A DNA stretch of 64,000 bases from Aurantiochytrium sp. KH105. Its lineage: Eukaryota > Sar > Bigyra > Thraustochytrida > Thraustochytriidae. The notes below the pieces were generated by a model. That model saw nothing but the letters and a program-made list of their open reading frames with translations, did not search any database and was not told where the DNA came from. Every line of letters begins with the position of its first letter. Positions within the stretch are counted from its first letter, which is position 1. A program made the position numbers and the translations under genes. Positions 50,067 through 59,417 of the stretch are shown here, in pieces. The stretch lies in assembly GCA_003116975.1 (NCBI GenBank), contig BGKB01000078.1, positions 62,001-126,000 on the forward strand, read 5' to 3'.

Positions 50067-50942
50067 GCTGAAGTGTATCTCTCTCGGCCTGTTGAAACAG
50101 ATTGTAACTTCTCGTTTTCTCGGGGTTTGGCGTCTCCCCATGAGGACTTGTTTTTGGTCATGAAGCCACTTGTCGGCACTTCCGCCAACGTTCAGTACAC
50201 ACTACACTACCTGTCAACGCCGCCAGGTCTCTTTTTGACGTACCCTGCTCCCTTCTTCTTTGGCAAGCATACACAAAGTACGACTCAGAAACGGTTGTTC
50301 TAAGGAGCACCTCGTTTGTCACTTCCGTGTCACTGGCCATCTAATAAGTCAATTCTACCTTCCAACCGAGCCAGATCATTATAAACTCACGATGCAGTAC
50401 CGTCACTGTCTGAACGCACATGGCTTGCTATCCTTGCTTACGTCTCCACAGTTCACGAAGATATTACGATTGAGGATTCAGATAGTTCTGGTGTTGGGCA
50501 GTGATATTGGCGCCTCAGACGGTCACAGATGTCAACGTGGTGAACGAGCTCATTCCATACAGTAAAACGTGGTCCGCATTATTGCGGAATTTCCGCACTC
50601 TGCTCGCCCACGTCACCTGTGGTGTCTGAATTTTCTCACAATCAATGTCGGCGTGGGAGGGTGGGGTTTGAGAGCGGTTGGCTGTCATGGCAGTTGGTTC
50701 ATAAGAGGCTCTCCATCGGAGCGAGATGAGGATGACTGCAAGACAAGAGCAGTCTGAATGTAAAGATCGAGGATTCCCACCTTATCCATCATTGCGAGCT
50801 CAAAAACCCAAAAACCCAATTTCCATCTCATAAATCGGTATTGCCCGTTCTTGGAAAGCTCTCTATCTGCAGGAAGTGCAGGAACTAGGATCCTTATTTT
50901 CGATGGTGTCCCGCTTTTTTCCAAAAGCATTTGGTCCACCAT

Positions 50943-50988
50943 TTTAACCAGCCAGCTAGCCAGCCAGCCAGCCAGCCAGCCAGCTAGC
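50943..50988. repeat. (AGCC)n tetranucleotide repeat
   Basis: An AGCC/AGCT run of about eleven units, the same tetranucleotide class (complement GGCT) as in the array spacers. Confidence 0.85.
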
Positions 50989-53221
50989 TCAGCTGCCGCT
51001 CTCCGTGCGATGCCCAAGAACGGAGGAGTCACGACCAAATTCTGGAGATCCCTGCATCGTTTCACTACGATTCTGTAAGTCTACAGCCTCGCATTCGTGC
51101 TCGCGAGAGAGAAGACCGAGAGCAATAGAGTGATACCCGCGTGTCTTGCGCTGCGCTCTTCAAGAGGCTAGGTGCCTGCTGCGTTCTCCTCTCCTACGGG
51201 ATCCTTCAATTTTGCGAGCCACACCACTGCCCACCAATGCGTCTTTCTACACGCCCAGGCTTCGCAGCCGCGGCGTCCAGGCTCTCATTTACGCGCGCGC
51301 CCGCGAACCCAGGCTCGTCATCGCACATTTTCGCGAGTTCTCCGGTGGGCACGGCCCACTCTCCTTTTTTTGGTTATAACAGGTTCCCGTTGCTCACACT
51401 GTATCCAGCCATGCCCGGCTGGTCCTGCCGCGTGCCGGAGAACGAGTTGGCTTCCCGCTACGCTGGCGGCTGCTGCAGCCGCAGCCGGCTGCGGCAGGCT
51501 GTTAGCCTCCGTGGTGCTGGTGGCGTCAGCTGCAGCTGGCTGCAGCGTATCGCAGCACGCTTCGATGCTCGTCCCTCTCGCGCGCGCGCTCGGCACGCGC
51601 GGCACGCGCGGACATATATCTACTGAGCCGCGACGGCTCTTCCGCATGTCTGGGCCAATTTACTGTTAGTAAGCATGAATCAAGGGTGACATCAAGTTCA
51701 AGCTGCGCGCGCGCGCAAGGCTCAGGTGCAAGGTGCTGTGGCCACTGGCCGATGCGAGCCACGCTGGGCTCGCGGAGGCTGGACGCGGCGCGGAGTCTGC
51801 GGTATGCGACGCTTGGCAGGCTCGGGCTCAGGCTCATGTCAAGCCAAGCGACGACGAGGCGAGCGACCAGGCGAGCAGGCAGCAGCAGCCATCAGCCAGG
51901 TCAAAAAACGAAAAGCCTGCAGCTGCCACTGCGCTGCGTGCAACATAGCTTGGAGAAGGTCCAGAGCAAGTTAAAGCTCCTGCAGGCTTCGTTTTGGGCG
52001 GCCGGCCATCAGCATGCTTTCGTCCGAAAAAGAATTACCGCTGCGGCATCGTATAGGCATCCGAGTCAGCGTTGCGTGCAGGCAAACCCCGAACACCGTT
52101 GAGGCGAGGGGGAGGTTCTTCGGCCACGGAGCCTCGGATCCGAGCTTCGGAGAAGCAGCAGGAGCACTCTCCGAACCTTTGACACGCCGTGGATGCCTGG
52201 CTGCCGGGGGCCCAAGACCAAGACCAAGCCAAGCCAAGCCAAGCCAAGCTAAGATCCTCAAGGCAAGCATCCAGCCAGGAGAAGGCGAAGAGGCGCCGCC
52301 GCTGCCGACGCAGCCACGGCACTTACCATTCGCCTAGCTTGCCCGGTCGACCCGTATCTCATCGGTCTCCGTCACTCACGGTCAGCCTCTCCAGCTTGTA
52401 GACCTGCTAGCTACAAAGGGGCCACGTAGAGCCGGCGCTGAGAACCGAGAGGTCCCCGGGGTGTCCCCGGTCGCGCTCCACCTTGCCTCGCTTGCCTCGC
52501 CCAGACAGACAGACACACGTAGACGCGACAGACAGACACACATAGACCAGACAGACAGACAGAAAGGCAGACCAGGACGTCTGCGCGGGCTCCCTGCCCC
52601 CGCGGCCTCGCGGCCTGGCCGCAGTCGGCGGCTCGATCGCGGCGGCGAGAAGCCCAGCCAGCGGAGAAGAAAGAAGCCCAGCGCGGGCCTCGGGCCTCGG
52701 AAGAGAGAAGGCGAGAAGAGGGAAAGGAGCCCGGCCGGGCCAGAGAGCGCGCGCGAGCCAGCGCCGCGAAGGGAGCAAGCGAGCGGGCGGGCGAGCGAGG
52801 GCTCGGTTGCGCGCGCGCGTGGGAGCGAGCGAGCGAGCGAGCGAGCGTGGCCCCTTCCCTCGCTCGCTCGCGCAAGCGGCCCCAGCGCGTGCTCTCCACC
52901 AGCCTGCGCGCCCGCTCGATCGCGCCGAGCGTTGCCCGCGCCGATCGATCCTGCCGCAGTCCGCGAGCCCAGTTCCGCCGCTCCCGCTTCTCTGCTCTGC
53001 TCTGCGCCCCGGCGGACCTCCGCTCCGGCGGCGGGCGGCGGGCGAGGCGGCGCGGCGAGGCGGCGGCAGAGCGCGTTGAAGCGCGGCGGCAGAGCGCGTT
53101 GAAGCGCGGCGCCGGGCGGGCGCGAGGGCGCGAGGGCGCGAGGGCGGCAGGGCGCGCGGCGGGCGGCTCCGAGGCGGGCGCGGCAGCGACCGCATCGGCG
53201 GCAGTCCCTCCCGTGCCATCC

Positions 53222-56200
53222 ATGCGCGCAGGGAACGCCGGGGCGCGGCTCGAGGCGGCGCTCGGGGCGGGCGCCGCCGGGCGAGGCCGCGCAGGCGGCA
53301 GCGGAGACGGAGACGGAGACGCAGCCGCAGCCGCAGCCGCAGGCGTCTTTCAATTCTTTGTGCACGGCAATGTGAACATCAACGGCGACAGCACCAGCAA
53401 CGAGCAGAGCGCTGAGCTCGGTGTGCAAATGCAGAACTCCTCAGACCTACAGGAAGCAGCTGCAGCTGCTGCAGATTGCGGGCCGGGTGTACGCCGCTCG
53501 AACGCAAGTCGAAGGCCACTGCCAAGCATGCGTGGGACGCGGACGACTTGTGCAAATCCGAGACGCGGGCGCGACGAGGACGACGACGAGGACGAGGTGG
53601 AGGACGAGGAGGCCGCGGTTGCAGCAGCCGCGGAGATGACCGTCAAGCGCAAGACGCCCAGCGTGGGCCCAGCAGGCGCTGGCGCCTCTGCGCGGTCGCC
53701 CTGGAGGAGGACGCCACGAGCCGAGGAGAGACTTGGGACCAAGCGCCAGAGAAAGCAACGGGCCTCCGCAGAAGACCTCGAAGCCCTCGTTCAAGACGCA
53801 GTCGAAAGAGACCGCAAGGCAAAGCTAAAGGCGCTGCGCACATGCGATGTCATCCTCAATCACACATCATTCGCGCACCATAGCAGCGACGGCGACCAGG
53901 CCGCAGACGAAAAAACAGCCGCAGGTGACCATCGCCGCACCAACAGCGATGGCTCCGTGCCCAGCATGCTCGGGGGCTCCGACGAGCGGCACGATAACGG
54001 TCGCATGGAAGACTGCTGCGGCGACGAAATCGAAGACCTCGACGAGGCCGAAACCATGGATTTGGGCGGCAACTCCCTGTACTGCCAACGTGATTCCTTC
54101 TTCTTCCTCCAGACAGAGTTCGACAGCTCTCTCCGTCTTCACGAACGTAAACGTGCAGGAACGAAGCGATCCCGATGGGGCATCGAGGTCCCTCTCGGAC
54201 GCTTGCAAAAGCTTGCCGGAGCAGAACCGGGCATTCTGCGCAGCGTCGCAGACTTTTTGCAAGTTCAAGAGACCGTGCAGCTGACATCCGTGTGCCACGC
54301 CTTTCTTGCTGCACTTCAAGGTCAGCCTCTCCGTCTCGATCAGCTTCAACGCGTCTTTGACGTCAAACAACTTGCGCAGTCAGCGCTCGCAGCAGCAGCA
54401 GCAAGACCTCCCTTCTACGCCGACAGCGGCGACAAACAGGACACGGGCGGGAAATTTTGCCATTTCCATCCCGACTGCGATGCCGAATTCGACGACGAAG
54501 ACAATGACATCGACGACGATGGGGAGGAGGAACCCCATCCAGATGACGAAGAGATGATGCTCGTCGCGCCATCTGTACAGAGCAAGAACGGATTTCATAT
54601 TCAGGAATCCACCAGTCGACGCATGACAAACTGGACTATCACGGGTCTGCGTGTACGCCCGGGAGACAGAGAAGAAGAAAAAGAAGACGAATTGAGCCTC
54701 TGGGATCTCCTCGATGATTCAAAACTCGTCAGACTCATCTTGACCGGGGATGTCGACGCCATCGACGCCAACCGCATGGCGAACTGCCACCGCCTCGAGT
54801 GCTTTGATGCGGGCGTCTCTTGCGGACACCTCGAAAATGCTCAGGTGCTACGATCGCTCCCACGTCTCTCCCACTTGTACGTCCGCAACACGCGCAATCT
54901 CGTCTCGGCAAACTTTGTTCCAGCCGGCAACAGTCTTGCAGAGCTCTCTTTGTACATGTGCAGGAACCTCGAAGACATTAGCGCACTCAGGGCATGTCCG
55001 AACCTCACTGTCCTCGATCTAGGTGGTTGCCACCTCGTACGCAACGTTGACGCCCTCGCTGCATGCACCTCGCTCGAGAAGCTTTCAATTGCAGACTGTG
55101 CGCGCGTGCCCAGCATCGACCCCCTCCGTGATCATCCACGCCTCTTTCACCTCGACATCAGCGGGTGTGCCCTTGCGCAGGACCTTTCTGCGTTGGACTC
55201 ACTCCCAGCGCTCGCCAAGCTCAAACTCAAGCGCTGCGATGTGGTCGCCACCGAGCCCCTCTTAGGTAGCACCAACCCGGTCATCGCGCTCGAGGCGAAA
55301 AACAATATCCGAAACTACAAACTCGCGAGTGTCGACACCATTTTGCCGCAGCTCATTCGCAGAATCGATGCCGCGCAACCTCCCCTTTGCGCAAGAGTGC
55401 AGCGTGCGATCGAGGACACGCTCGACATTCTCTCTGCCTATGCCTTTCACGAGGGCCTGCACTCTTCCACCACACTGGCCACCAGTGGCATTGTTCCCAT
55501 CCTTTTGGGACTCATTGCGAACCCTGATGCGACACCAATCTCCATGCGCCGCCTCGTCTTCCAAGTGGTTGCCCGTGTCTCTCAGACGCGCGAGGCGGTG
55601 CCGGATATGTCGCGCCACGGCGCAGGCGCAGCCGCCGCGCGCGAGCTTCACCGCGCGCTCTGCAAACCGCGCACGCATTCCAGTCAAGATCTCGACATTA
55701 TGCAATACTGTGCCTCAATCGTCCTCTTTATCGCCGCCGTCCAGGGCGAACGCGAACGCCTCGTCCAGGGCTCCCCCCATCTCATTGCCTGTCTTGTCCG
55801 CCTCGTTCAGATCGGACCGCCCGAAACCGTGGCGGAGGCCGCTGGCGCGTTGTGGAACCTCGCCGCGAGCCTCGAGATCGGCAGCGTCATCGCCGCCACC
55901 CCTGGCGCCATCGCTGCGCTTGCTGCCGTGCTTCAATCGGGAACCATCACCGCCAAGCTCCAAGCGTCCGGCGCCCTGCGCAATCTTGCCATTCTCGACA
56001 CCAACAAGGACATTCTCGCAAACAATGGAGTTCTCGAGCCCCTCATTAGCATTGTCCGCGCCCGCGTCGTGGCCAACGCTACCGTTGCGCGCGAGCCGTC
56101 CCTAATGCACTCCCTCTCTGCGTTTTCCGAGGACGAGACAATGCTCGTCATCAAGGCCACAGCCACCCTGCGCATTCTCGCCACTCGCGAATGCGTGCAA

Positions 56201-57658
56201 CTGAGGGCGGGGGCGCTCGGCGCTGTGGCCGTCCTCGTCGGCCTCCTCTCGGACCGCGAAGCAATGCTCCGTCGTCAGACCTGCGGGGCGCTACTCGCTC
56301 TCAGTTTCAACGCAAGCAACCGCGCGGCGCTTTTGAGCGCCAATGCTGTCCCGTACTTTATCCGCATTGTTGACGCCTCATCGAACGAGTCCATGGTCAT
56401 TTCCGCTGCGGGCTGTCTATGGAATCTTGCCATGCATGCTGACATCGACAATGCAATCTTCCGCGACCCAAGCGCCATTCCAGCGCTGGTGCGTCGGCTG
56501 GATTCCACCAACCCAGAGGTCGTGTGCCGTGTTGCCGGCGCGATGCGCAGCCTTGCCTTTCTCGAGTTTCACAAGGAGCTTGTTGTCATGCATGGCGGCG
56601 TCGATAAACTCGTGCGACACATTAATCTCCCGGCTACGAAAGCGCTCACGCAAGTCCTCTCGGCGCTTCGACTCGTTGCCAGCGGGCCCGCGCAGACGCG
56701 CCTTGCCTTCGTCCGCGCCGGGGCCATTCCGCGTCTTGCGCAAGTCGTCCAGTTTGGTACGGCAGAGACTGTCTACCTTGCGCTCAGCACGCTAGCCCAT
56801 CTCGCGCCCGATCACGCTCAGCTCATTGTGGAAAACTTGCCCGTGAGTCACCTCGTCGCGCTCTACTTTCAGGCCTCCAGCCATGCGTTGTCTCCCGCTG
56901 CAATGACCACTCTCGGAGCCACTGCGTCAGTCATGTCTTCGGTCTCCGCGTCGCCAAGTCTCGTGCGTGAAGATGCTGGCTACATCCTGCAGCGGATAGC
57001 CATGCTCGGGCCTGCGCCCCATCAAATACACTCCGACAGCTTAATTGTGGAGAATGCCATGACGCATGAGCACCTGAGCCGAGGTCTGCTGCCACTTCGC
57101 AGAATTAGGGGCGTGCCAGGTGATGTGCAGACTGCAAACTCTTTCGATGGTACCATGCGCTTCTTCAGCTACGCCACTGTCGGCGCATTCGATCGTTTCG
57201 TAAGCTCTGGCAAGGTCTTTTTCGAAATTGAAATTGTCAAGGTTACCGATGCACCTTCTTTTGGGTGGGCATCGTGCCGCTTCGCCATGCATCGAAATTA
57301 TCTTTCCGACTACGGTCTTGGATTTCCGTGCTCGAACCCAGCGCTTCAGGACAGTTGGGCTGTCGACGGTCAAAAGTGCCGAAGATGGCCAGGAGAGTCA
57401 CCCTTTGGTACCCAATGGACCTCAGGTGACGTCCTTACTGTTGCCGCAGACATTGACGCGGGCGAAATCTTTTTTGGCCTTAATGGTAGCTTTGCCGCTC
57501 CCATGGGCCTCGCCTTTTCCGGTGTGCGTGGGGCTTGCTCCGTTGGCATCACGCCTGCCATCTCGGCAAGTCAGGGAACTGTGGTGCGTGTCAATCTCGG
57601 ACACCAACCCATGCGATTTGGTGCGCCTGCGCCAGGCTTCGTTCCCTTTTGTACATAG
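53222..57658 (+). CDS. F-box-like/LRR/armadillo/SPRY protein
   Basis: The product has 1478 residues. Order: disordered Ala/Gly/Asp-rich N-terminus (1-300); an F-box-like helical segment at about 333-375 (GILRSVADFLQVQETVQLTSVCHAFLAAL); an acidic spacer; leucine-rich repeats at about 500-690 (LTVLDLGGCHLVRNVDAL, LEKLSIADCARV, LFHLDISGCAL); armadillo-type helices at about 705-1230 (GALWNLAASLE, GALRNLAILDTNKD, GCLWNLAMHAD); and a C-terminal SPRY domain at about 1300-1470 (FFEIEIV, GWASC, IFFGLNGSF). An F-box would link it to an SCF ubiquitin ligase, with the other domains recruiting substrates. This is inference, since the F-box match is loose. The frame is open for 375 bp upstream but without an ATG. 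Confidence 0.8.
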   Translation: MRAGNAGARLEAALGAGAAGRGRAGGSGDGDGDAAAAAAAGVFQFFVHGNVNINGDSTSNEQSAELGVQMQNSSDLQEAAAAAADCGPGVRRSNASRRPLPSMRGTRTTCANPRRGRDEDDDEDEVEDEEAAVAAAAEMTVKRKTPSVGPAGAGASARSPWRRTPRAEERLGTKRQRKQRASAEDLEALVQDAVERDRKAKLKALRTCDVILNHTSFAHHSSDGDQAADEKTAAGDHRRTNSDGSVPSMLGGSDERHDNGRMEDCCGDEIEDLDEAETMDLGGNSLYCQRDSFFFLQTEFDSSLRLHERKRAGTKRSRWGIEVPLGRLQKLAGAEPGILRSVADFLQVQETVQLTSVCHAFLAALQGQPLRLDQLQRVFDVKQLAQSALAAAAARPPFYADSGDKQDTGGKFCHFHPDCDAEFDDEDNDIDDDGEEEPHPDDEEMMLVAPSVQSKNGFHIQESTSRRMTNWTITGLRVRPGDREEEKEDELSLWDLLDDSKLVRLILTGDVDAIDANRMANCHRLECFDAGVSCGHLENAQVLRSLPRLSHLYVRNTRNLVSANFVPAGNSLAELSLYMCRNLEDISALRACPNLTVLDLGGCHLVRNVDALAACTSLEKLSIADCARVPSIDPLRDHPRLFHLDISGCALAQDLSALDSLPALAKLKLKRCDVVATEPLLGSTNPVIALEAKNNIRNYKLASVDTILPQLIRRIDAAQPPLCARVQRAIEDTLDILSAYAFHEGLHSSTTLATSGIVPILLGLIANPDATPISMRRLVFQVVARVSQTREAVPDMSRHGAGAAAARELHRALCKPRTHSSQDLDIMQYCASIVLFIAAVQGERERLVQGSPHLIACLVRLVQIGPPETVAEAAGALWNLAASLEIGSVIAATPGAIAALAAVLQSGTITAKLQASGALRNLAILDTNKDILANNGVLEPLISIVRARVVANATVAREPSLMHSLSAFSEDETMLVIKATATLRILATRECVQLRAGALGAVAVLVGLLSDREAMLRRQTCGALLALSFNASNRAALLSANAVPYFIRIVDASSNESMVISAAGCLWNLAMHADIDNAIFRDPSAIPALVRRLDSTNPEVVCRVAGAMRSLAFLEFHKELVVMHGGVDKLVRHINLPATKALTQVLSALRLVASGPAQTRLAFVRAGAIPRLAQVVQFGTAETVYLALSTLAHLAPDHAQLIVENLPVSHLVALYFQASSHALSPAAMTTLGATASVMSSVSASPSLVREDAGYILQRIAMLGPAPHQIHSDSLIVENAMTHEHLSRGLLPLRRIRGVPGDVQTANSFDGTMRFFSYATVGAFDRFVSSGKVFFEIEIVKVTDAPSFGWASCRFAMHRNYLSDYGLGFPCSNPALQDSWAVDGQKCRRWPGESPFGTQWTSGDVLTVAADIDAGEIFFGLNGSFAAPMGLAFSGVRGACSVGITPAISASQGTVVRVNLGHQPMRFGAPAPGFVPFCT

Positions 57659-57904
57659 ATTGCTCTCGCTTGCAAATCAAATCAAGCCAAATCGCAAGGG
57701 CCAATCACTTTTCGTTTTCTTCATTTCATATCTTCTTTTTTACCTTCAAAAAATTCTGTTAGTTGTACTCCTCTTCTGTTTTGCTTTCTTTCTTTTCGCA
57801 TATTTTACTCTAGCTATACCACGATTCGCGTCCGTGTTTCTCCCTCTCTCTCTTTCCCTCTCTTCCGAAAGCTCTTTTGTAGGTTGCAATCAAACGTTAA
57901 AAAA

Positions 57905-58732
57905 TCAGAGCAAACTCTTCTTTGGGTGCCTGCCATCGACGTAGCCAATGAATGGCGACGCAACAGAGTAGCCGAGCAGCTCCTGAAGTCGGTCTGGGAG
58001 AGTTTTCACCGTTTCGCGAGGTACCGCGAGAAAGTGGTTTTCTTGGGGCCTAACCCAGCCCGAGCAGTACTCCAGAATGACACCCAAGCGGGCCTTGTCA
58101 GACCGGTTTGCGCCCCCGCCGTGCAAGAGACTGCCTCGGTAGAACATGACCGAACCTTTCGGCATGGTTGCCGAAATCTTCTTCAATTTGCACGGCGACT
58201 CGGCCAGCATCCGCTTCTGCGTCTTCTTATCCAGTTTGTGTGACCCAGGAAACAAAACTGTGCTGCCATTTTCCTCTGTGAAATCGTCAAGAGCCCACAT
58301 GGAGTTCATGATGACGTCCTGCACCGCCAACTTGTCAATGGGGTACTTGCCGTCATCCCTATGCACCATCTGCTCCACTTCGCCAGGGTGGATCTCGATG
58401 CCTGTTGGGCTCGACAACAGGAACTCGTCCGATTCAAGGCCGCGCTCCACCACATCCAGTACGAGAGGATGCGTCGCGAGATCGTCGAATGACCTCGTCT
58501 TGCCAAACACCGCGTACATGCGACGTGTCTTGAACCCCTCAAAGTCGTTCCTGCCTTCGGGTACGCTGTTTAGGATCCCCGTGATTTCGGCCTTCATTGC
58601 GGCAACGCGTGCCTCGTCCAAGAACCCTTCCACAATGGCGTACCCGTGCGTGTCAAGGCTCGCCTCGATGCGGGCTGCGAGCCCGGCGGGGTCCGCCTTC
58701 TCCGCTGCCCATTGATACCTCGTTGCGGCCAT
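57905..58732 (-). CDS. phytanoyl-CoA dioxygenase family enzyme
   Basis: The product has 275 residues and belongs to the PhyH branch of Fe(II)/2-oxoglutarate dioxygenases. Iron ligands are H124 and D126 (MVHRDDGKYP) and H204 (SLLHGGGANRS). R216 in the following KARLGVILEY is the likely 2-oxoglutarate contact. FTEENGSTVLFPGSHK is the typical strand and loop between the two halves of the site. Family members hydroxylate phytanoyl-CoA or many other small molecules, so the substrate is open. There is no obvious PTS1 at the C-terminus (KKSLL), so peroxisomal location is not shown. The gene converges on the SPRY gene and is divergent from AP-2 alpha. Confidence 0.85.
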   Translation of the reverse strand: MAATRYQWAAEKADPAGLAARIEASLDTHGYAIVEGFLDEARVAAMKAEITGILNSVPEGRNDFEGFKTRRMYAVFGKTRSFDDLATHPLVLDVVERGLESDEFLLSSPTGIEIHPGEVEQMVHRDDGKYPIDKLAVQDVIMNSMWALDDFTEENGSTVLFPGSHKLDKKTQKRMLAESPCKLKKISATMPKGSVMFYRGSLLHGGGANRSDKARLGVILEYCSGWVRPQENHFLAVPRETVKTLPDRLQELLGYSVASPFIGYVDGRHPKKSLL

Positions 58733-59417
58733 CGTCTCCTCGTCCTACTTCCCTTCTTCAAGTTCGAAGTCTCTCGCCGCGTTTTGGTTCTGGTTGGCTG
58801 GCCCAGGCAGCTGCAGCTGCGCAGGACTGACTTTTCCTCGGGCTCGTCGTACCCAATTGGGGTTTGCTTTCCGCGCTGCAGTCGCATTTGCAGGCGCAGT
58901 CGAGGCGGGACGGACCGGACTGCGGTGCAAAACTCGATGCTTGCGACTCGGGACGCTTTCGCCTCCTGCTTCCAAAGGTCCCGATGCTACTTCGAGTCAA
59001 TCAATCAAGGCCTCGCAGTCGCTCACCTCGGAATACGTGAAGTTGAACCTATACACCTCCTTTCCTGGCGTGGCTGATGAAAAGCCAAGACAGTGCTCGA
59101 AGCCAAGCTTTTCTTGATGGTAGGGTGACCTGAAAAAAATCGTCACAAGTTGTCGCTTTTGCGGGGAATAAATGGTAAAAGTAGGCCTCATCTGGCACGG
59201 ACACAGAGCAAATTAAAGAGAGAAGGATCCTTTTCGCCCACGCCAAGATCCCATATCGTGCCGTGCGAAGAGGCCCGCCGCTCACCTTCGGCTGGACGAG
59301 GGCATACGAGCGCGCCTTCCGTCACGCACTCCTCTCCTTCTCGCGCGGTCGATCGGCCCGACCGCCGCTCGGACGTTCACGCTCGCTCACGCAGCGACAG
59401 CAACGACAGCAGTGAAG
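58733..59417. promoter_or_regulatory. divergent promoter region, PhyH / AP-2 alpha
   Basis: A spacer of about 690 bp between two divergent starts. A CAGCGACAGCAACGACAGCAG leader precedes the adaptin ATG. No other motif is clear. Confidence 0.4.

Larger units (their letters stand above)
48597..53221. other. 4.6 kb region without a convincing gene
   Basis: About 48.6-51.1 kb is visibly AT-richer than the rest of the window and carries only short frames without family features. From 51.1 kb GC rises again, with GCGAGCGAGC and AGACAGACAGAC repeats up to the leader of the 53222 gene. No tRNA, transposase or terminal repeats were recognised. A decayed mobile element is possible but unsupported. 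Confidence 0.5.

Noticed and set aside
52847-53221. N-terminal extension of the F-box-like/SPRY protein
   Set aside because: The frame is open but has no ATG and reads as Arg/Ala/Ser low complexity. It is GC-rich leader DNA.
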